DNA of 64,000 nucleotides from JAJEEA01 sp965116765 (GTDB lineage Bacteria > Acidobacteriota > Vicinamibacteria > Vicinamibacterales > UBA8438), in assembly GCA_965116765.1 (NCBI GenBank), contig OZ220718.1:3286001-3350000 (forward strand), written 5' to 3'. Position numbers and translations under genes: made by a program. Below the pieces are notes generated by a model. That model saw nothing but the letters and a program-made list of their open reading frames with translations, did not search any database and was not told the DNA's origin. Positions within the stretch are counted from its first letter, which is position 1, and each line of letters opens with the position of its first letter. Shown in pieces: positions 7,929 to 15,659 of the stretch.

Positions 7929-9335
7929 TTACCGATGAACCAGCTCGATCATCGACCAGACCTCGCTCCGTCCGGGCTGGGCGAGGTAAACCTCCTGGGT
8001 GCTCGCGACGAACGAGGACGTCCTCTCGAATACGAGCTCCATGTCCCTTATCTCGAGTCCGTCGAGCGTCTCCTGGTCGACCGGCTGCACGGCACGCACC
8101 GGTCCGTCGGCGCCCGGAAGCGTCTCGATCCGTTCGCGGCTCAGGGCCACGAAGACACGCTCGATTCCCGGCGTGTCGTCGAGCTCGAGCCACGCCCCCC
8201 GCGGCGGCACCATGACCGCGCCGAAGCCGACGACGTCGTTCCGGCCGCCGAAGATCTGCGGATGGGGAAACACGGTCTGCCATCTGCCGCTCGTACCCTG
8301 CAGAACCACGTACAGGAATCCGTCGATGTTCGGCTCGAACGCGAACCTGATGCGATCGCCGGCCCGGAACTCGGTGTTCGGATCTACCGCCACGCCCTCA
8401 CCGCCAGGACCCCGGCGCAGGATTCGGTACTTGAGCCCGGCGCCCGAAGCGCCTCCCGGGCGGGCGCCCTCGTCGAAGATGTCGACCGCCGTGGGCCGGG
8501 GCGGGGGAGACGGCCGGCCGGACGACCCGCCGGCCAGGTAGTGCTCGCGCAGCAGCGACGACTCCACGTAGGGCCGCTGCCGCTGTTCGGTCTCTGCCAG
8601 CACAGCCGCCGCGACGCGCCGGAACAGCAGCCCGAGCTCCAGCCCGGGCTCCTCCATGTTGTTCAGCAGCCCCTTCGCGAACGGGCTGTTCTGCCCCTCG
8701 CCGTCCTCCGCCACCTGGTTCGGGGCCGCCGACAGCGCCACCAGTATCTCGTTCCCGTCTTCCGCGGGAGGCGGCGTCGCCACCGGTGCCAACCCCCGCG
8801 ACACCGTCCGCTCGTAACCGCCCGACGAGGCCATCCGCGCCGCGAACGGGTTGTTCCGGCACGCGTCGAGAATCACCACCCGCAGCCGCGCTCCCGCCGT
8901 GTCGCGCAGCAGCTCGTTCAGCTCCAGGGTCTCCCGCGCCACGTTCCGCTCGTTTGCCAGCCTCGCATCCACGGGAATCAGGTAGTTGGTGCCCTGGACC
9001 TCTATCCCGTGCCCCGCGTAGAACACCAGTGCCACGTCCGCGCCCGCGCTCTTCCTCCGAAACACCTCCATCTCGTCGACGAGGGCGTCGATGCCCGCAT
9101 TCACCACCGACGTCACGTCGAACCCGAGGCGCTGGAGCGCCGCCCCGACATCCGCTGCGTCGTTGGTCGGATTCGGCAGCACGGACATGTGCTCGTATTC
9201 CCCGTTGCCTATCACGAGGGCCACCCGCCCCTGGCCCGCGGCCGAATCGGGCACAAACAGCCCCGCCAGCCCGGCCAGAGCTACCGCCAGCGGCCATCTC
9301 CGGGCCAAGCCTCTCGCGTTCGTCCCGCACCTCAT
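7929..9335 (-). CDS. Secreted caspase-like protease with C-terminal DUF4384
   Basis: The start at 9335 has GAGGAGG a few bases upstream. The 468-residue product has a signal peptide (PLAVALAGLAGLFVPDSAAGQ). A full caspase-like domain follows: the p20 part begins RVALVIGNGEYEH, with catalytic His109 in FYAGHGIE and Cys159 in ILDACRNNPF, and the p10 part has ALSAAPNQVAEDG, NSPFAKGLL and LGLLFRRV. After a Pro-rich linker (SSGRPSPPPRPT) comes DUF4384 at about 303-410 (GLKYRIL, GDRIRFAFEPNIDGFLYVV, VFPHP), a beta domain that commonly accompanies bacterial caspases. It is translationally close to the caspase-PEGA-TPR gene downstream. All catalytic residues are present, so it is predicted active. 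It is the family reference for the rearranged protein at 15660-16844. Confidence 0.92.
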   Translation of the reverse strand: MRCGTNARGLARRWPLAVALAGLAGLFVPDSAAGQGRVALVIGNGEYEHMSVLPNPTNDAADVGAALQRLGFDVTSVVNAGIDALVDEMEVFRRKSAGADVALVFYAGHGIEVQGTNYLIPVDARLANERNVARETLELNELLRDTAGARLRVVILDACRNNPFAARMASSGGYERTVSRGLAPVATPPPAEDGNEILVALSAAPNQVAEDGEGQNSPFAKGLLNNMEEPGLELGLLFRRVAAAVLAETEQRQRPYVESSLLREHYLAGGSSGRPSPPPRPTAVDIFDEGARPGGASGAGLKYRILRRGPGGEGVAVDPNTEFRAGDRIRFAFEPNIDGFLYVVLQGTSGRWQTVFPHPQIFGGRNDVVGFGAVMVPPRGAWLELDDTPGIERVFVALSRERIETLPGADGPVRAVQPVDQETLDGLEIRDMELVFERTSSFVASTQEVYLAQPGRSEVWSMIELVHR

Positions 9336-9399
9336 GGCAATTCCTCCTCGTCCCGTCTGCCCGCCTGTTCGCGCGGCGACCTCGCGGCGGCCGGCCCGC

Positions 9400-9478
9400 T
9401 CAGTCCACCACCTGAACCCGAGTCTCGGCCGTAGCCCGCGAAGCCCCCGGCAGGTCTTCCGTCGCGTCGTCGAGCATC
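9400..9478 (-). pseudogene. Remnant of the C-terminus of a DUF4384 lipoprotein gene
   Basis: Read on the minus strand, this gives LDDATEDLPGASRATAETR followed by VQVVD and a stop. It matches the last 25 residues of the intact lipoproteins at 10206-10775 (GVSWATAETRVQVVG) and 20933-21496 (LDDAAQELPEASWATAETR). An in-frame TGA lies a few codons upstream, so nothing more of the gene survives. It is a third, decayed copy inside module A. Confidence 0.75.
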
Positions 9479-9572
9479 ACACCAACGACGACTCACGGCG
9501 CGCACAGGCCCCTGGCGTGCCTTCCAGTCGCCATGGCATTTCGTAGTCGGTCCCCACTGCTCCCGACCCGGG

Positions 9573-10100
9573 TCAGAACCGCCGCACGATCTCCACCCGG
9601 CGCTGCCGAGGGTCCGACGCCGGGAAGGACACCAGCGGGCGCGCCTCGCCGTAACCGACTCCCTGCAGCCGGTGAGGCTGGACCCCCCGCGCCACCAGGT
9701 ACGCCACCACCGCATCGGCGCGGCGCTGCGACAGGCGCAGGTTGTAGCCCGCCTCGCCGCTCGAGTCGGTATGCCCTTCCAGCGTCAGCGCGCTGGCCGC
9801 CAGTTGCGGCCGGTTGAAGGCCAGCGCCACCTGGTCGAGATCGCGCATGGCGGTGGCGGTCAGCGCCGCGGAATCCAGTTGGAACTGGACGCGCAGGCTG
9901 AGGCCGACCTCCGTCGGCGGGTTCGGATTGTTGACGGGTTCGGGCACCAGCACGAGGGCGCGCTCGACGCGATCGGCGGTGACCGGACCGTCGATGGAGC
10001 GGCTCAGCCGATTCTGTCCTACCGCCTGCGCGACCGTCCCGAACACCAGACCGGCGACCGCGGCGGCCACGAACGCGCCCTCTCGAACCTTGCTGTACAT
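9573..10100 (-). CDS. OmpA-family periplasmic peptidoglycan-binding protein
   Basis: The start at 10100 follows AAGGGAG at a spacing of about 9. The 175 residues comprise a signal peptide (GAFVAAAVAGLVFGTVAQAVGQ) and a C-terminal OmpA-like domain of about 105 residues. Diagnostic features are LRVQFQLDSAAL at its start, the LEGHTDSSGEAGYNLRLSQRRADAV core that carries the peptidoglycan-binding Asp and Arg, GYGEARPLVS, and RRVEIVRRF at the end. It binds cell wall non-covalently and would tether partners to peptidoglycan. It lies between a caspase gene and a DUF4384 lipoprotein gene, on the same strand. Confidence 0.88.
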   Translation of the reverse strand: MYSKVREGAFVAAAVAGLVFGTVAQAVGQNRLSRSIDGPVTADRVERALVLVPEPVNNPNPPTEVGLSLRVQFQLDSAALTATAMRDLDQVALAFNRPQLAASALTLEGHTDSSGEAGYNLRLSQRRADAVVAYLVARGVQPHRLQGVGYGEARPLVSFPASDPRQRRVEIVRRF

Positions 10101-10205
10101 GACAGTGCTCCCTTCAATGTCGGCGTTCTTCTCGTCCCTCCAACGCGGCCTTCGCGATGGAAGGCAAAGCGGGTCGCGCCCGGGAGAGCGCCCCGCCACG
10201 AGTCG

Positions 10206-10775
10206 TCATCCCACGACCTGCACCCGGGTCTCGGCCGTCGCCCACGACACGCCGGGCAGGTTCCCGACCATCTCGTCGAACCGGTCCAGAAACGCCTCGG
10301 CGCCCAGCGTCAGACCCACCGGCCGGGTCAGCAGGGCGCCCTGGCTGTTGCCGAAGCCCGCGAACGGCTCGAGGGTGACCAGCAGGACCACCCGATCGAT
10401 GCCGGCGGGCGGCGTGGCCTCGATGGTGAACCCGAGCTCCGGGGACGGGTACTCGACCTGGGCGCCCGCGGCCAGCGGGAGGTTCTCGACCAGCACCGTC
10501 ACGTCGCCGGTCGGCGCAATCATGTACAGATGCCCGAGGCCGTCGACGCTCGACGACAGCCGGAACCCGATGGGCGTGCCCATCCGCACCGGCGGCGCCA
10601 GAGTGGGCACCACCCCGACCGCGAACGCGGCCTCGTGGTTCCCGGTCACGTCGACGCCGCCGGCCGCTACGGACGGCCCTTCGGCCGGCCCGGAGCATCC
10701 CGAGGCAACGGCCAGCAGGCCGCTCAACACCAGACAGCCGGACCACGACCCGACACGCATCGTCACCACCCTCAT
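10206..10775 (-). CDS. DUF4384-like lipoprotein, module A copy
   Basis: The start at 10775 has GGGGGGAG upstream. The 189 residues begin with a lipoprotein signal (LVLSGLLAVASGC, lipidation Cys27). The rest is one beta domain with GTPIGFRLSSSVDGLGHLYMI, VTVLVENLPL and VVLLVTLEPF, the DUF4384 pattern in which a GD.v.F..s...GYlYL strand is followed by a second sheet. It ends VSWATAETRVQVVG. It is clearly paralogous to 20933-21496, and a tail fragment survives at 9400-9478. It is probably an outer-membrane or periplasmic lipoprotein partner of the caspases; its biochemical role is unknown. Confidence 0.75.
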   Translation of the reverse strand: MRVVTMRVGSWSGCLVLSGLLAVASGCSGPAEGPSVAAGGVDVTGNHEAAFAVGVVPTLAPPVRMGTPIGFRLSSSVDGLGHLYMIAPTGDVTVLVENLPLAAGAQVEYPSPELGFTIEATPPAGIDRVVLLVTLEPFAGFGNSQGALLTRPVGLTLGAEAFLDRFDEMVGNLPGVSWATAETRVQVVG

Positions 10776-10820
10776 CGCTTCATCTCCCCCCTCGCTTCGC
10801 CGAGTCCGACGACGGGCGGC

Positions 10821-11705
10821 TCATCGGGACGCTTGTCCCGGCGCCCGAAGCAGCGCCGCGGCGGCCACCGCCCCTTGCGCCTCGGCCAACGCCAGCGGCG
10901 TCAGGCCGGCCCGGTTCTGGGCCAGCGTGTTCGCGCCGTGGGCCAGCAGGACCGCGGCGGCGGTCACCGCGGCGGCGGCCGCCGCCACGTGCAACGGCGT
11001 GTTGCCGGCGGGGTTCGGCATCTCGATGTCCGCGCCGTGCGCCAGCAGCACCGCCACCGCGTTCCCGGCATCGGCTCGCGCCGCCAGGTGCAGCGGCCGG
11101 TCGCGCAACGACCGGTCGCGCACCTGCACGCGGACGCCGTTCGCGGCCAGGAGCTGGACGACGCCGGCCGCGTCGGCCATCACCGCCGCCTCCAGCACCG
11201 TTCTGCCCGCGGCGTCCGGCGACTCGACGTCCGCGCCGGCAGCTATCAGCAGTTGAGCCGCCAGCACGTCGTCGGCTATCGCCGCCGTGTGCAGTGCGTC
11301 GCCTCCCGCAGCCCCTACCTGCATCACTAGCGCGCGGACGGCGTCGGGCGCGTTGGCCCGCACCGCCGCCTGCACCAGGCCGGCCGCGTCACCCGCCGTC
11401 GGGTCCGCGCCCGCGGCCAACAGGGCCCCGACCGCCTCCACGGCGTCGGCGGCCGCCGCCCAGTGCAGCGGGGTCCGCCCGTCGCCGTCCAGCGCGTTGA
11501 GGTCGGCCCCTGCCGAGGCCAGCGCCTCGATCGCTTCTACGGCATTGAAGCGCGCGGCCCAATGCAGTTCGCTCTCACCCGAGGCGCCGGGCGCCGCCGC
11601 CTGTCCCGCCGCGGCGATGCCGGCGCCGAAGAGGCAGGCGGCCAGCGCGACGAATCGGGTCACGCCGGGGGCCGAGTGGCCGGCCCTGATCGTCTGACGT
11701 CCCAT
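10821..11705 (-). CDS. Secreted ankyrin-repeat protein
   Basis: The start at 11705 has AAGGAGCGAGCACCG upstream. The 294 residues have a signal (FVALAACLFGAGIAAAGQ) followed by about seven ankyrin repeats of roughly 33 residues (DGRTPLHWAA, AGADLNA, GNTPLHVAAAA, LLAHGAN). The repeats are unusually Ala-rich, and some lack the usual TPLH, so the fold is slightly degenerate. Secreted ankyrin proteins often act as inhibitors or scaffolds. Here it lies between DUF4384 genes in the caspase module, so a protease-binding role is possible but unproven. Confidence 0.85.
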   Translation of the reverse strand: MGRQTIRAGHSAPGVTRFVALAACLFGAGIAAAGQAAAPGASGESELHWAARFNAVEAIEALASAGADLNALDGDGRTPLHWAAAADAVEAVGALLAAGADPTAGDAAGLVQAAVRANAPDAVRALVMQVGAAGGDALHTAAIADDVLAAQLLIAAGADVESPDAAGRTVLEAAVMADAAGVVQLLAANGVRVQVRDRSLRDRPLHLAARADAGNAVAVLLAHGADIEMPNPAGNTPLHVAAAAAAVTAAAVLLAHGANTLAQNRAGLTPLALAEAQGAVAAAALLRAPGQASR

Positions 11706-11802
11706 CGGTGCTCGCTCCTTGTCTGTGTCCGCCCTGATCCAGAAGCCGCGAGGATCCGGGCCACGTCCCGCGATCCCCGCGCCGGACGCTGTCTTCGCCG
11801 CG

Positions 11803-12921
11803 TCAGTTGACGACCACGAAGCTCACCGAGGACCTCGCGGTCGCCACGGCCGGCATGGGCGCCGTGGTCGGAGGGGCGCCCGGCGCCGGGTCGTTGAAGA
11901 TCACCGCGAGATTGCGGCCCTGCGACGCATCGAGGCGCGGAAACGCGTCGCTCCGATAGTCGGTCACGATGCTCGCGGGCGGGCGGGCGCCCTCGCTGCA
12001 GATCGCCGTCACGTGCTCCATGCCCATCGGCCCCATAGGCCGCAGCGTGACGCCGGCGCTCATTCCCGGCACGACCACCGTCTGGCCGGCCTGGATCAAC
12101 GTGTTCTGCTGGTACCGGTTCGGGAAGATCTGCCGCGAGAAGCCGCTCGGTCCGGTGTTGATCAGCGTCAGGTGACAGGTGCGGTCGGCGGCCACCATCA
12201 GCGTCACCGGCTCGGTCAACCGGTACCGCTGCCGGTCCGACTCCAGCCGCAGGCCGAACGGCCGGGTCGGCCACGTCACCCCGGCCGTCTCCACCACCGC
12301 CGCCTCCCGCTGCGGCACCGTCACGATGGTCTTGTTGTAGGCGTCCCACTCGCCCCCGGCCTGATCCTGCAGAACCAACTGCAGCGCGCGCGCCGTCTCG
12401 TCCGGCCCGGACGACACCCGGCTGAACGCCCCTGCCCGCCCCAACTGCGACGCCGCGAACGGCGGCCGCGGCTCGGTCGACGCGACCACCTTGATCAGCT
12501 CGGCCCCCACGGGGCCCGAGACCGTGATCGCGGTCCCCGACGCCCGGTCGGGAATCTGAACCACGGTGTTGGCCGGCACCCGGTTGTTCGACTGGAACTG
12601 GTTCGGGAAGAGGACCGTGGTCGCCCCCGTCGGGTCCACGTTGAGCACCGTGACGTAGGCGTCCTTGTTCGTCTGCACGAAGAGCTGCACCTGCTCGCCG
12701 AACGCGTAGGTGTTGTCCTGGTGATCGACCCAGGCGGTGACCCTCAGGGGATTCACCTGCGTGGCCGGCTGGCTCTGAACCCCCAGAATCGCCGTCTGCT
12801 GAATCGTGAGCTGACGCTCCTCGGGCCCCTGCGCCGCGGCGGGATACGCAAAGGTCGTGAGCAGCGCCGCCAGCACGCCGCCGGCCCAAATGGTCGTGGT
12901 CATCCGTGTCTTGGTCGTCAT
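11803..12921 (-). CDS. Secreted protein with two DUF4384-like domains
   Basis: AGGAGAAGGAAC precedes the start at 12921. The 372 residues carry a signal (IWAGGVLAALLTTFAYPAAAQ). Two beta domains follow, at about 70-150 (FGEQVQLFVQTNKDAYVTVL, TTVLFPNQFQ) and about 235-312 (LTEPVTLMVAADRTCHLTLI, RQIFPNRYQQ). Both have the DUF4384 signature: a strand, then a hydrophobic -TVLFPN- or -QIFPN- turn. The C-terminal tail ends ARSSVSFVVVN. A deletion derivative that keeps only the signal and this tail lies at 22316-22456. An ECF-like promoter element lies 283 bp upstream, at 13204-13231. Confidence 0.75.
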   Translation of the reverse strand: MTTKTRMTTTIWAGGVLAALLTTFAYPAAAQGPEERQLTIQQTAILGVQSQPATQVNPLRVTAWVDHQDNTYAFGEQVQLFVQTNKDAYVTVLNVDPTGATTVLFPNQFQSNNRVPANTVVQIPDRASGTAITVSGPVGAELIKVVASTEPRPPFAASQLGRAGAFSRVSSGPDETARALQLVLQDQAGGEWDAYNKTIVTVPQREAAVVETAGVTWPTRPFGLRLESDRQRYRLTEPVTLMVAADRTCHLTLINTGPSGFSRQIFPNRYQQNTLIQAGQTVVVPGMSAGVTLRPMGPMGMEHVTAICSEGARPPASIVTDYRSDAFPRLDASQGRNLAVIFNDPAPGAPPTTAPMPAVATARSSVSFVVVN

Positions 12922-13336
12922 GTTCCTTCTCCTCGATACTCGGTCGTCCCGTCGGTCCCCCCCGGCGCGCTGGCTCTCAAGAACAGCCCGTGCCGAAGCA
13001 GAACAGTCGCGAAGTTGCGGCGCTTCTAGGGCGCTCTTCTTGGCCAGACCCCGTGCTTCCAGTCAACTACCGGGCCACCAATCGCTCCTCCCATTCGCCT
13101 CGTCTCTGGCCCCGACGCTCCGTTCCGGCCTCCGTCACCCCGGGATTCTCCCGTCGCCCTCCCTCCGATGCGCCGCGAAGGCCGCGCCCGGCGTTTGTGC
13201 CTTAGACGCGCGACCGGCCTGAACCGAACATCCGTTCGTCCTCGATGCGTGCGCTCTTGCGGCTCTCCCGGGCAACGGACGCCCACTAGCCTTCCAGAAC
13301 GATGGCCGGCGCGGACGAGTCAACCGCCGGTCGCCG
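12922..13336. other. Intergenic leader with ECF-like promoter element
   Basis: This 415-bp gap has no convincing ORF. It contains the promoter-like element at 13204-13231, facing the DUF4384 gene at 11803-12921. Downstream of the element is GTGACGGAGGCC, which resembles GTGACGGAAGCC in the leader of the giant surface-protein gene, so the leaders as well as the promoters may share ancestry. Confidence 0.45.
13204..13231 (-). promoter_or_regulatory. ECF-like bipartite promoter element, copy c
   Basis: On the minus strand it reads ATGTTCGGTT, 9 nt, CGCGCGTCT, then AAGG. It matches the elements at 25281-25308 and 33093-33120 in both blocks with identical spacing. CGTCT is a typical -10 core of ECF sigma promoters, and TGTTCGG lies about 15 nt upstream, as a -35 should. 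Confidence 0.6.
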
Positions 13337-13942
13337 TCACTCGACGGTACGAAAACGGATGGTCGTGGAGGCGTACGGGCGCGGCGCGACCGACTGAACG
13401 GAGTCGGCCATTCGCGGCGGATAGTCACCCTCGCCAATCCTCAGCGACTCGTCCGGCGTGTAGTACAGGAAGACCAGGGAGTCGCCCGGCGGGCCGTCGA
13501 CTCTCAGATTGTAGGTCTGCTCCGGCGCGCCCGCGCACCGTTGCCCGGCGTTCACCCATCCATCCCCGGGCTCGAACCGGTTGGGGTAGATCAGCTCCAG
13601 CGGCTCGGCACCGTCCCGACTCCACAGGCTGACGTACCCGGGCTGGCTGACCCGGAAGCAGACCTGCACTAGGTCGCCGATCCGGAACTCGGGGAGGATG
13701 TCCAGGCTCATTCCGCACCGCATGTTGACGCTTCGGCACAGCCCACGGGCCCGAGCGCCGTCGCGCGACTCGATGCGCACCTCGATGTCGACTCCGCTCA
13801 TCGACTTGTTTGCGAGAACCGTCTCCCGAAGTCCGGCCCGCTGTCCCGCTTCCGAACGAGCGTCGAGCGCCGCCGTCCCCTGCATCAACAGCGAGAGGAC
13901 CACTCCCGCCGCGCACCACCCGCTCCCGTTCGTCGTTCTCAT
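13337..13942 (-). CDS. Secreted DUF4384-like protein, module A copy
   Basis: This 201-residue protein has an N-terminal signal (CAAGVVLSLLMQGTAALDA). Its beta domain contains RIGDLVQVCFRVSQPGYVSLWSRDG, ELIYPNRF, GDSLVFLYYTPDE and a C-terminal STTIRFRTVE. It is paralogous to 21626-22192 over its whole length (there RIGDRVQICFQVSQPGYIS and SSTISFRIVD). Conserved cysteines (VCFRVS; GQRCAG) suggest an oxidising compartment. It is the first gene of module A in the direction of transcription. It is probably a periplasmic partner of the caspases; the function is unknown. Confidence 0.7.
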   Translation of the reverse strand: MRTTNGSGWCAAGVVLSLLMQGTAALDARSEAGQRAGLRETVLANKSMSGVDIEVRIESRDGARARGLCRSVNMRCGMSLDILPEFRIGDLVQVCFRVSQPGYVSLWSRDGAEPLELIYPNRFEPGDGWVNAGQRCAGAPEQTYNLRVDGPPGDSLVFLYYTPDESLRIGEGDYPPRMADSVQSVAPRPYASTTIRFRTVE

Positions 13943-14098
13943 CGCGGCACCTCACGATCCGTTCCGCAAGTCATCGCGTGCGATGGACCTGCCGGCACAT
14001 TCACCCCATCCCACCCCGCCTCACGTCGGCCCGCCACCTGTAGCCGAAAAGCAACTTGGGAGAACCCGGCGCCCGCCCTCGGAGCACGCTCCACAGCG

Positions 14099-15210
14099 TC
14101 ACCGCGATAATGGTGGTCCCCCGCCGCTGCCGTCGCGAATCCGGCTGCCCTGACCCGACGCGTCGCCCCCCCCAGCGAACAACTCCACCGCCGCGCCAGG
14201 CGAGATGCGCATCGGCCCGGGGCCGGTCACGTCACCAGGCAGGCGAGTCCGGCCGCCGGTCACCAGATCGATCTCAAGGCCAAAGTCATCCAAGCCCATC
14301 CAGGGATTGCCCTCAAACACCATCGTCAATCGGCCATCTTCCACAAACATGACGTGGGGCAGATAAAAATCAGGCAATCCGCCGTTAGTCAGTGCGCAGT
14401 TTTCGTAGCCAGGCGTCCCCCCGGGACGTAGAGAATCGACTGCCATGTACCCGTGCGTCCATCACGCACCAAGACAACCGCCTCATGGCGACACTCTGGC
14501 GTAATCCTCACCATGACCACTGTCCAGCGCGAACCGTCGTCGACGTCGACCGCCTCATAGAGATAGGCGTTGTTCTCCAACGCACCCAGTGCGAGAACTG
14601 TGCTCTGCACCGCGTCTGCCGGTATAGCCGCGGGGACATCAAAGAAAAACGTTTCGCGGGCACCGTCGAGGATATCAGTCACCATACTGTTCACACGCGG
14701 CCAGCAGACGCCGTCCGCGGACACCATCCCCTCAGGAAACTCCCCTCCCCAGAGCTCGCCCCCGCTGTACGGCACCTCCTCGCCCACGCGCTCCAGACCA
14801 CCATCCGACGCCACATGCCATGTCTCAAGCCGAACAGGCGCGCCGTTGCTGGACGTGCCCTTGGCGACCAAGAGATGGTCGCGTTGTGTTCCAGGATCTC
14901 GACAAATCTGCCAACCATGGATCCTGAGAACAGATGGCTCCAAGCGAACGCTGAGACCGTCCTCGTGCGCCAGATAACAGTAGTCCGAGTCAGCCACCGC
15001 GAGTATGGCAGTGGACCGGGAGCCGGATCGAAACAACCCGCGGATCTCCACTTCGGCCTCGTCGCCGCAACTCAGCAGGGGTTCACAACCAAAATCAGGG
15101 TCGCATTCCCTGGCACTCAGGGGCCAGGAATCCGCGATCTGACCCTCCACGGTCGGTGCCACGAATGCCAAGGCGACGCCCAAGCAGTGGGCCACAACGG
15201 TGTTCTTCAT
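14099..15210 (-). CDS. Secreted protein of unknown function, apparently frameshifted
   Basis: GGGAGGAG precedes Met at 15210. The signal peptide (MKNTVVAHCLGVALAFVAPTVEG) and about 270 residues are in one frame, which ends shortly after WQSILYVPGG. The next frame continues naturally (TPGYENCALTNGGLPDFYL, MVFEGNPWMGLDDFGLEID) to 14099. The switch falls at a six-C run on the plus strand (14417-14422), so a one-base slip there, real or from sequencing, explains the break. Paired cysteines (ECDPDFGCEPLLSC) and many hydrophobic beta strands suggest a disulfide-bonded exported beta protein. I recognise no family. It is the most distal gene of module B. Confidence 0.55.
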
Positions 15211-15224
15211 GGTTCTCCTCCCGG

Positions 15225-15530
15225 TCAGGCGTCTCGCGACCCGGAACCTGCTGTCGTTGCCCAGAACCGGACCGAGCTCTCTGGCCCCGGTGCCGTCTGT
15301 TCCACCACGGCGAGCTCGCAAACGGCAGAGCCCGTTGGCGAGCCACGCCGTTCCGTCGGTGGGCGCTCCGTCGCAATTGTCATGCCAACAGTCCTCCAGT
15401 CCGACACTTCGGGCCCGGCCCGGAACGCCTCCGCGGCGCCGTCCCGGGCGGACCCACACCCGAACCCCACCACGACCAGGGCGCAGGCCAAGGCGCCGAC
15501 GACCCGTCGAGACAAGTCTCGTTCCATCAT
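15225..15530 (-). CDS. Possible small lipoprotein
   Basis: This 101-residue frame starts MMERDLSRRVVGALACALV and has a lipobox-like VVVGFGC at about residue 25. The rest is featureless. No good Shine-Dalgarno sequence is visible, and it ends 14 bp before the next gene starts. It may be a real lipoprotein or the leader of a decayed DUF4384 lipoprotein copy. Confidence 0.35.
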   Translation of the reverse strand: MMERDLSRRVVGALACALVVVGFGCGSARDGAAEAFRAGPEVSDWRTVGMTIATERPPTERRGSPTGSAVCELAVVEQTAPGPESSVRFWATTAGSGSRDA

Positions 15531-15659
15531 GGGTATCCGCCACTGCACCGCTGGGTCAGCCCTGAAAGCCATTGCAGGCCATCGACACAAGCCACACAAC
15601 ACGTTGCCTTGCCGCTCTCCCGCTACAGCTCCAAGAGCGCGACCAACGCACTGTGACCC

